This document shows, piece after piece, positions 40,401-49,339 of a stretch of DNA of 64,000 nt. A model generated the notes under the pieces. That model did no database searches, was not told the DNA's origin, and saw only the letters and a program-made list of their open reading frames with translations. The translations under genes were made by a program, and so were the position numbers. The stretch is from Streptomyces sp. NBC_00464 (GTDB lineage Bacteria > Actinomycetota > Actinomycetes > Streptomycetales > Streptomycetaceae): assembly GCF_036013915.1 (NCBI RefSeq), contig NZ_CP107899.1:434001-498000 (forward strand). The letters run 5' to 3'. Position 1 is the first letter of the stretch; each line of letters begins with the position of its first letter.

Positions 40401-42848
40401 TCAGTCCTCGTGGCCCAGTTGCAGGTCCCGTTCGGTGCGCCCGCCGCCCGCGACCTGGAGCACGGTGGCGACCGGCGGATAGCCGGCGGCAATCACGGTG
40501 TACTCGCCCGTGGACAGGTCGACGAACCGGAAGGATCCGTCGGGGCCGGTGGTCAGCGTGTCGACCACATTGCCGGCCGCGTCCAGGAGCGTCACGCGGG
40601 CGTCCTCTACGGGCCGTCCGCCACTGGCGCGGACGATTCCGCGCAGCACGGCTCCGCCGGCCAGTTCGATGTCCTGCCGGGTCTCCCTGGCCGCCTGCAC
40701 GCTGACCGGAAGGGCGGCAGGCCGGAAGGCGGGTGCGGAGGCGGCGAGGGTGTACTCGCCCGCGACGAGCTCCGTGATCACGTACCCGCCTTCGCGCCCG
40801 CTGCGCGTGGAGGAGACGACTTCGCCGCGTACGTCGGTCAGGGTGACGGCCGCGTCCCGTACCGGGACTCCGTCCGCCGTCAGGACGGTCCCGGCCAGCC
40901 GTCCGGCGCCGCCGAGCACCACGTCCAGTTCCACCGGCCGTTCGCCCACGGTGACGCTGACGGCCTGCGGCTGGTGGCCCCCAGCGGCGGCGATGAGGAC
41001 GTACGAACCGGCTCCGGGCACGCTCAGCGCGTACCGCCCCTCGTCCCCGCTGGCGCCCCTGCCGACCTGCTGGCCCTGGACGTCGATGAGGGTGAGGGCG
41101 GCCCGAGGCACCTTCGTACCGTCGGGGTGCTGGACGCTGCCGCAGACCGGCACCCCGGAGAGGTATCCGGCGGAAGGGGGGCCCGGGTCGGTGCGGGCGG
41201 AGGGGATCGTCGCGGGCTCGGCTGCGGTTTCGGGGCTGTGGTGGGACACCAGCGGTTTCTCCTTGAGGAAGAAGGCGAAGAACAGGCCGAGCACGAGGAC
41301 CGGCACGAGGTAGAGGAAGATCCGGGGCATCGCGTCGGCGTAGGCCTGGATGTAGGCGTCCCGCAGCGCGGGCTCCATCGCGTGGACCAACTGCGGAGTG
41401 ATCGACTCCGGGTCGGGCAGCCCGGCTCCGGCGGGCAGCCGCACGGCGAGCGCGTCGGCCAGCCGTCCGGCGAAGAGGGTGCCGAACACGGCGGCGCCGA
41501 CGCTGCCGCCGATCTGCCTGAAGTAGTTGTTGGCACTGGTGGCGGTGCCGAGGTCGGCCGGGCGTACGGAGTTCTGCACGGCCAGGACCAGCACCGGCAT
41601 GATCAGCCCGATCCCGAGGCCGAGGACCGCCTGCGCGATGCTGTATTCGAACCGCGGGGTGTCGGTCTCCAGCCGGGACAGCAGCCACATGCCCACCGCC
41701 GAGATCGCGCTGCCCGCGATCGGGTAGACGCGGTAGCGCCCGGTACGGGAGATGAGCTGGCCCGAGACGACGGAGGCACCCACGATGCCGCCCATCATCG
41801 GGAGCATGAGCAGCCCGGACTCGGTGGCGGTGGCCCCGTCGACCATCTGCAGGAAAGTCGGCAGATAGCTGGCGGCGCCGAACAGCGCCACCCCGACGAC
41901 CGCACCGACCAGAGCGGTGACGTTGAAGATCGAGTCGCGGAACAGCCGCAGCGGGATGATCGGTTCGGGCGCGCGGTGCTCCACGGCGAGGAACAGCAGA
42001 GTCGTTCCGGCAGCTCCGGCGGCCAGCCCCAGAATGGTGCCCGAGCCCCAGGCGTACTCCGTACCGCCCCAACTGGTCAGCAGCACCAGGCAGGTGGAGG
42101 CGGCGGCCAGCAGCACGGCGCCGAGGATGTCGAGCCGGGGCCGGACAGTCGGCTTGGGCAGTTTCAGTACGACGGTGATCACGGCCAGCGTGGCCAGGCC
42201 GAACGGCACGTTGATGTAGAAGCACCAGCGCCACGAGGCGTGGTCGGTGAAGAAGCCGCCGAGCAACGGCCCTGCCACGGACGCGAGACCGAAGGCCGCG
42301 CCGATGAGCCCCATGAACCGGCCGCGCTCCCGTGGCGGCACGACGTCCGCGATGATCGCCTGGACGCCGATCATCAGCCCGCCGCCGCCGACGCCCTGGA
42401 TGGCGCGGAAGGCGATCAGTTCGTCCATGGTGCGCGACCAGCCGGCCAGTGCGGAGCCGACGACGAAGACGACGATCGCGAACTGGAAGACGCTCTTGCG
42501 GCCGAAGAGGTCGCCGAGCTTGCCGTAGATCGGGAGACCGATGGTCGAGGCGAGCAGATAGGCGGTGACCGCCCAGGACATCTTCTCCAGGCCGTGCAGC
42601 TCACCGACGATCTTCGGGAGCGCGGTGGCGACGATCATCTGGTCGAGCGCCGCGAGCAGGAGCGTGAGCATCAGCCCGATGAAGACGAGCCTGATGCGGC
42701 GGGGGTCCGTGGCCCCGTCACCGGCCGGGGCCGGGGCGGCGGGTTCCGTCGCGGCGGGCGGCGGAGGGGGCGGGACGACCGCGGGTACCGCCTCGGCGCC
42801 GTCCGTACCTTCCGGCTCGTCCTTCACCAGAGTGATGCCACCCACCAC
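40401..42848 (-). CDS. DHA2-type MFS exporter with three C-terminal Cna-B/CarboxypepD_reg repeats
   Basis: The protein has about 815 residues. A Pro/Ala-rich N-terminus precedes 14 predicted membrane helices of the EmrB/QacA type (about 45-535), with [18 protein letters not shown] (motif A) and [16 protein letters not shown] (motif C). Helices end near [11 protein letters not shown]. The last 240 or so residues contain three repeats of about 80 residues (cores [36 protein letters not shown] and [18 protein letters not shown], each with a GxYxL/V ending), which are carboxypeptidase-regulatory-like beta-sandwiches. The start is taken as GTG at 42848 after GGGAG. The substrate is unknown. Confidence 0.85.
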   Translation of the reverse strand: MVGGITLVKDEPEGTDGAEAVPAVVPPPPPPAATEPAAPAPAGDGATDPRRIRLVFIGLMLTLLLAALDQMIVATALPKIVGELHGLEKMSWAVTAYLLASTIGLPIYGKLGDLFGRKSVFQFAIVVFVVGSALAGWSRTMDELIAFRAIQGVGGGGLMIGVQAIIADVVPPRERGRFMGLIGAAFGLASVAGPLLGGFFTDHASWRWCFYINVPFGLATLAVITVVLKLPKPTVRPRLDILGAVLLAAASTCLVLLTSWGGTEYAWGSGTILGLAAGAAGTTLLFLAVEHRAPEPIIPLRLFRDSIFNVTALVGAVVGVALFGAASYLPTFLQMVDGATATESGLLMLPMMGGIVGASVVSGQLISRTGRYRVYPIAGSAISAVGMWLLSRLETDTPRFEYSIAQAVLGLGIGLIMPVLVLAVQNSVRPADLGTATSANNYFRQIGGSVGAAVFGTLFAGRLADALAVRLPAGAGLPDPESITPQLVHAMEPALRDAYIQAYADAMPRIFLYLVPVLVLGLFFAFFLKEKPLVSHHSPETAAEPATIPSARTDPGPPSAGYLSGVPVCGSVQHPDGTKVPRAALTLIDVQGQQVGRGASGDEGRYALSVPGAGSYVLIAAAGGHQPQAVSVTVGERPVELDVVLGGAGRLAGTVLTADGVPVRDAAVTLTDVRGEVVSSTRSGREGGYVITELVAGEYTLAASAPAFRPAALPVSVQAARETRQDIELAGGAVLRGIVRASGGRPVEDARVTLLDAAGNVVDTLTTGPDGSFRFVDLSTGEYTVIAAGYPPVATVLQVAGGGRTERDLQLGHED

Positions 42849-42991
42849 GTGCCGCTCCCCTCGTCGCACTGCCGCCGCCCATTTTTCGCATTGGGCAACA
42901 ATCAAGGGCAAACGCGGCGAGGGGCGCTGACGGCGCACTCAGGGGGCGTATCCCCCGGTGGGAGCCACTACGGCGCACAACCGACCGGCCG

Positions 42992-43025
42992 AAAAAACCA
43001 CCCGAACCGGTGAGGCCGGCCGGTT
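42992..43025 (-). terminator. Possible T-run terminator
   Basis: Read leftward, a 6-bp AACCGG/CCGGTT stem (43005-43025) is followed by a run of six T at 42997-42992, a rare pattern here. It follows the SRPBCC gene by about 10 bp. Confidence 0.35.
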
Positions 43026-43035
43026 GGACCGGAGG

Positions 43036-43479
43036 TTACTTCTCCACCTCGGTGGCGAGGTTCTGCAGAAGCTCGTCGTAGATGCGCCCAAGTCCCTTGG
43101 GCGCGAAGGTCCTCTCGAAGAATCCACCGACACCACCGGCCCCGTCCCACACCGTGGAGACGACCGCCCTGGACTTGCCCTCACCGGCCGGGGTGACGGT
43201 CCAGGTCGTGACCATCGAGGAGTTGCGGTCCTTCTCCACGAGCTGCCCGTCGGTGGGCTCGGTGACCTCCAGCAGACAGTCGCGCACCCGCTTGCTGGTG
43301 GCCTGGAGCTTCCAGTGGACGAGGGTGCCCTCGCCGTCGCCGCCCTCCCGGATCTCGTACTCGCTGAAGTGGCCGGGCAGCACCTTGCCGCGGACGTCCT
43401 TGTAGTCGGCCAGCGCGTCGAACACCGTCTCCGCGTCCGCCGCGATGATCCGCTCTGTCGTGGCCTCGACCTGCGCCAT
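43036..43479 (-). CDS. SRPBCC-family (polyketide cyclase/START-like) protein
   Basis: This 147-residue helix-grip protein begins MAQVEATTERIIAADAETVFDALADY, the typical SRPBCC start. WKLQATSKRVRDCLLEV and a long C-terminal helix (FFERTFAPKGLGRIYDELLQNLA) closing the cavity follow. It probably binds a hydrophobic ligand or acts as a lipid/cofactor carrier; no catalytic residues are evident. GGAGG lies 7 nt before the ATG at 43479. It is divergent from the radical SAM gene with 149 bp between. Confidence 0.8.
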   Translation of the reverse strand: MAQVEATTERIIAADAETVFDALADYKDVRGKVLPGHFSEYEIREGGDGEGTLVHWKLQATSKRVRDCLLEVTEPTDGQLVEKDRNSSMVTTWTVTPAGEGKSRAVVSTVWDGAGGVGGFFERTFAPKGLGRIYDELLQNLATEVEK

Positions 43480-43583
43480 GGCTGTTCCTCCAGCACTCGG
43501 TTGTTCGGGGGTGTGCTGAGCCAACCACCTCGGCAGCCCTGCTCAAAATCCGGTCCGGGACGAAGGGGAGAAAACGATCAAGG

Positions 43584-43595
43584 GAACACATGTTC
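43584..43595. promoter_or_regulatory. LexA-type SOS box (GAAC-N4-GTTC)
   Basis: GAACACATGTTC fits the actinobacterial/Gram-positive LexA core GAACRNRYGTTY at every position; only the outer C and G of the longer consensus are missing. It lies 33-44 nt upstream of the radical SAM gene, adjacent to a TATTCT -10-like element at 43596-43601, so LexA bound there would block RNA polymerase. Confidence 0.65.
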
Positions 43596-43628
43596 TATTC
43601 TCGGGTCAGTGCTACCGAGGAGGCGTCC

Positions 43629-44678
43629 ATGCGTTGGGACAATCTGGCCGATAACCCCGCCGCAACCATCAAACCCGGTACCGGCGCGCTCTTCGCCGCG
43701 GACGCGGTGACCACACGCACCTTCGACACTCCGGAATTCCGAGGAATCACCTTCCACGAGATACGGGCCCGCTCGATCGTCAACCGGGTGCCCGGTGCGT
43801 CCCGGATGCCGTTCGAGTGGACCGTCAACCCGTACCGCGGCTGTTCACATGCCTGCGTCTACTGCTTCGCCCGCAAGACCCACAGTTACCTGGACCTCGA
43901 CACCGGGCTCGGCTTCGACTCCCAGATCGTGGTCAAGATCAACGCCCCGGAGCTGGTGCGCCGCGAGCTCGCCTCGCGGCGCTGGCACGGCGCGCACATC
44001 GCGATGGGCACCAACGTCGACTGCTACCAGCGGGCGGAGGGCCGCTACCGGCTGATGCCCGGCATCCTCACGGCCCTGCGCGACCACGCAAACCCCTTCT
44101 CGATCCTCACGAAGGGCACGTTGATCCTCCGGGACCTGGAGCTGCTGCGACAGGCCGCCGAGGTCACCGAGGTCGGCGTCTCGGTCTCCGTCGGCTTCGT
44201 CGACCCCGAACTGTGGCGGACCGTGGAGCCCGGCACCCCCTCCCCCGAGCGGCGCCTCGACGTGGTCCGCACCCTCAGCGAGCACGGCATCGGCTGCGGG
44301 GTGCTGATGGCGCCCGTCATCCCCTACCTCGGCGACCGTCCGGACCAGCTGCGGGCGACGGTCCGCGCGATCGCCGCCGCCGGCGCGACCTCGGTGACCC
44401 CGCTCGTCCTCCATCTGCGCCCCGGAGCACGGGAGTGGTTCATGGAGTGGCTCGGCCGCCACCACCCTCATCTGGTGCGGCAGTACGAGCGGCTGTACGC
44501 GGACGGCGCCTACGCACCCACCTGGTACCAGCGCCGTATCACCCGGTACGTGCACGAGCTGGCGACGGAGTACGGCATCGGCCCCTCGCACCACGGGACG
44601 CCCCGCGGTTTCCCCGAGCGCGGCGAGCCGCAGACCCCGCCGCCCGGTTCCGAACCCACCCAGTTGACCCTGCTCTGA
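43629..44678 (+). CDS. Rv2578c-family radical SAM protein (SplB-related)
   Basis: This 349-residue radical SAM enzyme binds its 4Fe-4S cluster through C-x3-C-x2-C in GCSHACVYCFARKTHSYLD near 75-93. SAM-binding segments are MGTNVDCYQRAEG, FSILTKGTLILRDLE and GVSVSVGFVD. The N-terminal FTRx-like segment and the C-terminal ATEYGIGPSH tail fit the Rv2578c family, related to the spore-photoproduct-lyase group and of unknown substrate. A DNA-repair role is suggested by the LexA-type box in the promoter. GAGGAGG precedes the ATG at 43629 by 6 nt; an earlier ATG at 43590 overlaps the box and is unlikely. Confidence 0.85.
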   Translation: MRWDNLADNPAATIKPGTGALFAADAVTTRTFDTPEFRGITFHEIRARSIVNRVPGASRMPFEWTVNPYRGCSHACVYCFARKTHSYLDLDTGLGFDSQIVVKINAPELVRRELASRRWHGAHIAMGTNVDCYQRAEGRYRLMPGILTALRDHANPFSILTKGTLILRDLELLRQAAEVTEVGVSVSVGFVDPELWRTVEPGTPSPERRLDVVRTLSEHGIGCGVLMAPVIPYLGDRPDQLRATVRAIAAAGATSVTPLVLHLRPGAREWFMEWLGRHHPHLVRQYERLYADGAYAPTWYQRRITRYVHELATEYGIGPSHHGTPRGFPERGEPQTPPPGSEPTQLTLL

Positions 44679-44808
44679 CCGGGCGGCGTCACCCTGAGGG
44701 CAAACGGGTCATCTCTCACCGGAACAGGTCCTTGCGGCTCCGAATACGGGGAGCATGCGGCGGGGGCTGCGTCACGCGCAGCCGTGTTCCCCCACCACGG
44801 GAGGCCAT

Positions 44809-46401
44809 ATGACGAACCGTTCAGGAATTCTGTTCGCCGTCGGGGCGACGGTAGCCGGTCTGGTGACCGCCGCCCCGTCCCCGGCGAGCGCCGACAGCGG
44901 CGCGCAGCGCGCCGCATCGCTCAAGTGGACCGACTGCTCCACCCAGTCGTACCCGACGCTCCAGTGCGCATCGGTGCACGCGCCCCTCGACCATGACGAC
45001 CCGTCGGGCCGCCAGGTCACTCTCGCCCTGTCACGGATCCCGCACACGGCGAAGACCTTCCAGGGGCCACTGCTGGTCAATCCGGGCGGTCCCGGTGGCA
45101 GCGGTCTGTCGATGGCCGGATTCGTCGCCGGCTCGCTGCCGGAGGCGGTGGCCGCCCAGTACGACGTGATCGGCTTCGACCCGCGCGGTGTGGGCAGGAG
45201 CCGGCCGGCCCTGGACTGCGTACCGAAGTACTTCGACCCGGTACGGCCGGACCCGGTGCCGCACTCCGTCCAGGACGAGCGGACCAACCGGAACCGCGCC
45301 CGCGACTTCGCGGCCGCCTGCGGCAAGAAGTACCCGGACCTGCTTCCGTACATGGACACGGTGAGCGCGGCCAAGGACCTCGACGTGATCCGGGCCGCGA
45401 CCGGCTCCCGGCAGCTCAACTACCTCGGATACTCCTACGGCACCTACCTGGGCGCGGTGTACGCGAAGCTGTTCCCGGACCGCGTCCGGCGCCTGGTCCT
45501 CGACTCGAACGTGGACCCGGACGGGGTCTGGTACGACGACAACATCGCCCAGGACTACGCGTTCGACACCCGCCACAAGGCGTTCGCGGCCTGGGTGGCG
45601 AAGTACGACAGCACGTACGGGCTCGGCACCGACCCGGCGAAGGTCGAGGCGGCCTGGTACCGGATGCGGGACGCGGTCAAGAAGCATCCCGCGGGCAAGA
45701 AGGTCGGCGCGGGCGAGCTGGACGACACCTTCCTGCCGGGCGGCTACTACAACGGCTACTGGCCGACGCTGGCCGGTGCGTTCGCCGCCTATGTGAACCA
45801 CAAGGACGAGAAGGCCCTGGTCAAGGCGTACGAACGCTTCGGCGCGGTCGACGCGGAGGGCGACAACGGGTACTCGGTCTACTCGGCCGTGCAGTGCCGC
45901 GACGCGCAGTGGCCGAGCGACTGGAACGTCTGGCGCAGCGACAGCCAGCGGGTCCACGCCAAGGCGCCGTTCATGACCTGGGGCAACACCTGGTACAACG
46001 CCCCGTGCGCCGACTGGCCGGTGGAGCCGCTGAATCCGGTCCGGGTCTCCAACCACGAGCTGCCGCCGGCGCTGCTCTTCCAGGCGACGGACGACGCGGC
46101 CACTCCGTACGAGGGCGGGGTCACCCTTCACCGCAAGCTCAAGGATTCCAGCCTGGTCGTCGAGGAGGGCGGCGGCAACCACGGCGTCACGCTGAGCGGG
46201 AACGCCTGCCTGGACCGGTATCTGGCGGACTATCTCGCCAAGGGGACGGTGCCGCGCGGCAAGGGCGGCGATGTGGACGCGGTCTGCGCGAAGACGCCCG
46301 ATCCGAAGCCGGCGACGGCCAAGTCCGCGCGGCCCGCGTCCCGTACGGAGGCGGACGGCCGGGGCAGCACGCTGCACGGGATCCTCGGGTTCCGGGGCTG
46401 A
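44809..46401 (+). CDS. Secreted tripeptidyl aminopeptidase-like alpha/beta hydrolase
   Basis: The protein has 530 residues. The signal peptide (GILFAVGATVAGLVTAAPSP) is probably cleaved after ASA. The alpha/beta-hydrolase domain contains NPGGPGGSG (oxyanion loop), GFDPRGVGRS, the nucleophile elbow LGYSYGTYLG, ATDDAATP (Asp) and GGGNHGVT (His), with a TAP-like C-terminal domain ending in a Lys/Ala-rich tail. It belongs with the Streptomyces SlpD/SlpE/Tap mycelium-associated proteinases that remove N-terminal tripeptides. The ATG at 44809 follows GGGAGG; the frame upstream is not conserved. Confidence 0.88.
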   Translation: MTNRSGILFAVGATVAGLVTAAPSPASADSGAQRAASLKWTDCSTQSYPTLQCASVHAPLDHDDPSGRQVTLALSRIPHTAKTFQGPLLVNPGGPGGSGLSMAGFVAGSLPEAVAAQYDVIGFDPRGVGRSRPALDCVPKYFDPVRPDPVPHSVQDERTNRNRARDFAAACGKKYPDLLPYMDTVSAAKDLDVIRAATGSRQLNYLGYSYGTYLGAVYAKLFPDRVRRLVLDSNVDPDGVWYDDNIAQDYAFDTRHKAFAAWVAKYDSTYGLGTDPAKVEAAWYRMRDAVKKHPAGKKVGAGELDDTFLPGGYYNGYWPTLAGAFAAYVNHKDEKALVKAYERFGAVDAEGDNGYSVYSAVQCRDAQWPSDWNVWRSDSQRVHAKAPFMTWGNTWYNAPCADWPVEPLNPVRVSNHELPPALLFQATDDAATPYEGGVTLHRKLKDSSLVVEEGGGNHGVTLSGNACLDRYLADYLAKGTVPRGKGGDVDAVCAKTPDPKPATAKSARPASRTEADGRGSTLHGILGFRG

Positions 46402-46434
46402 CGGGTCCGCGAGGGCCGGCCGAAGGAACCTGCC

Positions 46435-46467
46435 GCACCTCGGGGACCGGAACGGATCCCGAGGTGC
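46435..46467. terminator. Bidirectional hairpin terminator
   Basis: A perfect 10-bp stem GCACCTCGGG/CCCGAGGTGC with a 13-nt loop lies between the convergent peptidase and HEAT-repeat genes. Confidence 0.65.
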
Positions 46468-46481
46468 ACTCCGTACCCGCC

Positions 46482-47054
46482 TCAGCCCGCCGGAAGCCGG
46501 CTGAGCGCGTCCTCTGCCGCGCCCCCGAGGCGGGGGTGCGGCAGCGCCGCCTCCAGGACCGGGCGGGCCTGCACGTCGCCGAGCCGCCCCAGGCCCTCGA
46601 CGCAGGCCAGCGCCACCCGCCAGTGCGGCTCGTCCGGCCCCAGCAGCCGGGACAGGGTGCTCATCAGCGCGGGTACGGACTCGGGCGCCCGCAGTTCGGT
46701 GAGCAGGCGGACCGGATGGAGGGCGTAGGCGGTGCGCAGGTCGTTGGTGGCGAGCGCCGCCGCGGCACGGGGTGTGCGGGGGTCGCCCAGGCGGGCCAGG
46801 GCGTGGGCGGCCGCGACGCAGCGCTCCGGGTCGCGGTGGTTGAGCAGCAGCACGAGGGGCTCGAAGGCGCGGCGGTCACCGCCGCAGCCGAGCCGGAACG
46901 CCGCGATCTCGCGTGCCCACAGCGGGCGTTCCCGCTCGACGAGCACCTGGGCCAGTTCCTCGTCGTCATCGGTGGCGAGCAGTCTGCGGTAGGCCGCCGA
47001 CTCCCCCGCCTCGTCCGCCAGCCGGTGCGTGAGTGACCGGTACTCCTCATCCAT
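46482..47054 (-). CDS. HEAT-repeat protein
   Basis: This 190-residue all-helical cytosolic protein has repeating units such as FEPLVLLLNHRDPERCVAAA, HALARLGDPRTPRAAAAL, VPALMSTLSRLL and CVEGLGRLGDVQARPVLEAAL, which are HEAT/PBS-lyase-like repeats (about five). Similar Streptomyces proteins have sometimes been mislabelled adenylosuccinate lyase; no lyase signature is present. It probably scaffolds protein interactions. The ATG at 47054 (MDEEYRSLTHRLADEAG) is chosen by sequence pattern. Confidence 0.7.
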   Translation of the reverse strand: MDEEYRSLTHRLADEAGESAAYRRLLATDDDEELAQVLVERERPLWAREIAAFRLGCGGDRRAFEPLVLLLNHRDPERCVAAAHALARLGDPRTPRAAAALATNDLRTAYALHPVRLLTELRAPESVPALMSTLSRLLGPDEPHWRVALACVEGLGRLGDVQARPVLEAALPHPRLGGAAEDALSRLPAG

Positions 47055-47427
47055 GACCGTCAGCGTATCGGTGGCCACACAGCGTGCCGACGGGGGCGGT
47101 GGATGTGAGGGGGGCCACAACGATCGAGGGCTGGCGCGCTCATTACCCGTCGGTTAACCTCATGTGAGCGGGACACTCCCCCGCCGGCTCCGATGGCCTG
47201 GTGACGCAGCCACTCGGAGTGTTTGTCGGTTCGGCAGTTTTGTGAGACGTGACTCCGGGACAGAGTCCGTCGCCCCTTACCGGTCCCGGCGTGAGCTTCG
47301 CGCCCGGAACCCGAGCACCACGACAGGCAATTCCCGCACGCCATACGCCGGTCGGGCCCTTCGGCCCCTCTCACCGGCCGCGCGCTCCGTGCGTCCCTCA
47401 GTCGTCACTCATCCCTGGAGTCCCGTG
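47055..47427. other. Divergent promoter region before 3-hydroxyacyl-CoA dehydrogenase
   Basis: This 373-bp gap between divergent genes contains TTACC-CGTC-GGTTAA (47141-47155), an imperfect palindrome. It also contains a TTTGTCGGTTCGGCAGTTTTG stretch near 47222. I see no ORF with family features and no obvious RNA structure. The GGAG at 47417-47420 is the ribosome site of the dehydrogenase gene. Confidence 0.4.
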
Positions 47428-49209
47428 ATGGACACCCGTTTCAGCACCATTGCCGTCGTCGGCCTCGGCACCATGGGCACCGGCATCGCCGAGGTCCTGG
47501 CCCGCGCCGGCCGCGAGGTCATCGGTATCGACATCAGTGACGCTGCCGCCCGCCAGGCCGTCGCGTCCCTGGAGGCCTCCACCGCCCGCGCCGTGCAGCG
47601 CGAGCGGATCACGGAGGAGGAGCGGCGCAACATCCTCGCCCGGTTCCGCACCTTCTCCGATCTCCAGGCGGCCGCGGAGGCCGAGCTGGTCATCGAGGTC
47701 GTGCCGGAGACGTACGAGATCAAGCAGCAGGTCTTCCGGGAGCTCGACGCGGTCGTCCCGCCCACCACGATCCTCGCCACGGGCACCAACGCCCTGTCGG
47801 TGACCCGGCTCGCTGCCGAGTCGCAGCACCCCGAGCGCGTGCTCGGCCTGCACTTCTTCAACCCGGCGCCGGCGATGAAGCTGGTCGAGGTGGTCTCCTC
47901 GGTGCTGACCGCGCCGCCGGCCGTCGAAGCCGTCACCGCGCTCGCCCGGCAGCTGGGCAAGGAACCGGTCGCCGTCGGCGACCGGCCGGGCTTCGTCGCC
48001 GACGGCCTGCTGTTCGGCTATCTCAACCAGGCCGCCGCGATGTACGAGGCGAACTACGCCTCCCGCGAGGACATCGACGCCGCGATGAAGCTCGGCTGCG
48101 GCCTGCCCATGGGCCCGCTCGCGCTGCTCGACCTGATCGGCATCGACACCGCCCGTACCGTCCTGGAGGCGATGTACTCCGCCTCGCACGACCGGCTGCA
48201 CGCCCCGGCCCCCGTCCTCGGCCAGCTCAGCGCTGCCGGGCTGACCGGACGCAAGACGGGCCGCGGCTTCTACACGTATGCGGAGCCGGGCAGCCAGACC
48301 GTGGTCCCGGACGCGCAGACTCCCGCGCAGGACGCGGGGGCCGGTGCGGGCCGCACGGTGCGTTCGGTCGGTGTCGCGGGCTCCGGGACGATGGCTTCGG
48401 GGATCGCGGAGGTCTTCGCGAAGGCCGGTTACGACGTGGTGCTCGCCGCCCGCAGCCAGGAGAAGGCGGACATCGCCAAGGGCCGGATCGCCAAGTCGCT
48501 GGAGCGGTCGGTCACCAAGGGACGGCTGACGGCCGAGGCGCGGGACGAGACGCTCGCCCGGATCACCGCGGCGGGCTCGCTGGACTCCTTCGCCGAGGTG
48601 GACCTGGCCGTCGAGGCGGTCGCCGAGGACCTGCTGGTCAAGCAGCAGCTGTTCGCCACTCTGGACAAGGTGTGCAGGCCGGGCGCGGTGCTCGCCACCA
48701 CCACCTCGTCACTGCCCGTCGTCTCGATCGCCCGGGCCACCTCACGGCCCGAGGACGTCATCGGGATGCACTTCTTCAACCCGGCGCCCGCGATGAAGCT
48801 GGTCGAGGTCGTCCGCACCGTGCTCACGGCCGACGATGTGCACGCGACGGTCCGCGAGGTCTGCGGGAAGGTGCGCAAGCACCCGGTGGACTGCGGGGAC
48901 CGGGCCGGGTTCATCGTGAACGCGCTGCTGTTCCCGTACCTCAACAACGCGATCAAGATGGTCGAGGAGCACTACGCCACCCTCGACGACATCGACGCCG
49001 CGATGAAGCTGGGCGGCGGCTACCCGATGGGGCCCTTCGAGCTCCTGGACGTCGTCGGGCTCGATGTCTCGCTGGCCATCGAGAAGGTGCTGCACGGCGA
49101 GTTCCGCGACCCGGGCCTCGCGCCGGCGCCGCTCCTGGAGCATCTGGTGGCCGCGGGCTGCCTCGGCCGCAAGACGGGGCGCGGCTTCCGCGAATATGCC
49201 CGCCGCTGA
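47428..49209 (+). CDS. Tandem-fused 3-hydroxyacyl-CoA dehydrogenase
   Basis: The 593-residue protein contains two complete 3-hydroxybutyryl/3-hydroxyacyl-CoA dehydrogenases in series. Copy A (1 to about 285) has VVGLGTMGTGIAEVLARAG, HFFNPAPAMKLVEVVSSVL and GLPMGPLALLDLIG. Copy B (about 297-593) has VAGSGTMASGIAEVFAKAG, HFFNPAPAMKLVEVVRTVL and GYPMGPFELLDVVG. Both keep the His-Asn-Pro NAD/substrate residues, so both are probably active. It is expected to convert 3-hydroxybutyryl-CoA and acetoacetyl-CoA, feeding crotonyl-CoA supply for the ccr pathway downstream. GGAG lies 7 nt before the ATG. Confidence 0.9.
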   Translation: MDTRFSTIAVVGLGTMGTGIAEVLARAGREVIGIDISDAAARQAVASLEASTARAVQRERITEEERRNILARFRTFSDLQAAAEAELVIEVVPETYEIKQQVFRELDAVVPPTTILATGTNALSVTRLAAESQHPERVLGLHFFNPAPAMKLVEVVSSVLTAPPAVEAVTALARQLGKEPVAVGDRPGFVADGLLFGYLNQAAAMYEANYASREDIDAAMKLGCGLPMGPLALLDLIGIDTARTVLEAMYSASHDRLHAPAPVLGQLSAAGLTGRKTGRGFYTYAEPGSQTVVPDAQTPAQDAGAGAGRTVRSVGVAGSGTMASGIAEVFAKAGYDVVLAARSQEKADIAKGRIAKSLERSVTKGRLTAEARDETLARITAAGSLDSFAEVDLAVEAVAEDLLVKQQLFATLDKVCRPGAVLATTTSSLPVVSIARATSRPEDVIGMHFFNPAPAMKLVEVVRTVLTADDVHATVREVCGKVRKHPVDCGDRAGFIVNALLFPYLNNAIKMVEEHYATLDDIDAAMKLGGGYPMGPFELLDVVGLDVSLAIEKVLHGEFRDPGLAPAPLLEHLVAAGCLGRKTGRGFREYARR

Positions 49210-49219
49210 GCGGGCCCGT

Positions 49220-49249
49220 CCCGGAAGGCCCGATGCGGGGCCTTCCGGG
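49220..49249. terminator. Hairpin terminator
   Basis: A perfect 12-bp stem CCCGGAAGGCCC/GGGCCTTCCGGG with a 6-nt loop lies 10 bp after the dehydrogenase stop. Confidence 0.75.
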
Positions 49250-49339
49250 CCGGGAGGCGGCTGGGGCGGGCTGCTCGGCCCTTCGGGCGGCCCGCCCCCA
49301 CGGGCGCACCCTCCTGCACCGATGCAGTACGTTCACACC

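Noticed and set aside
40107..43013. A 968-codon plus-strand frame opposite the MFS exporter
   Set aside because: It is antisense to a clear 14-helix transporter and to the start of the phosphatase gene; no family pattern is visible.
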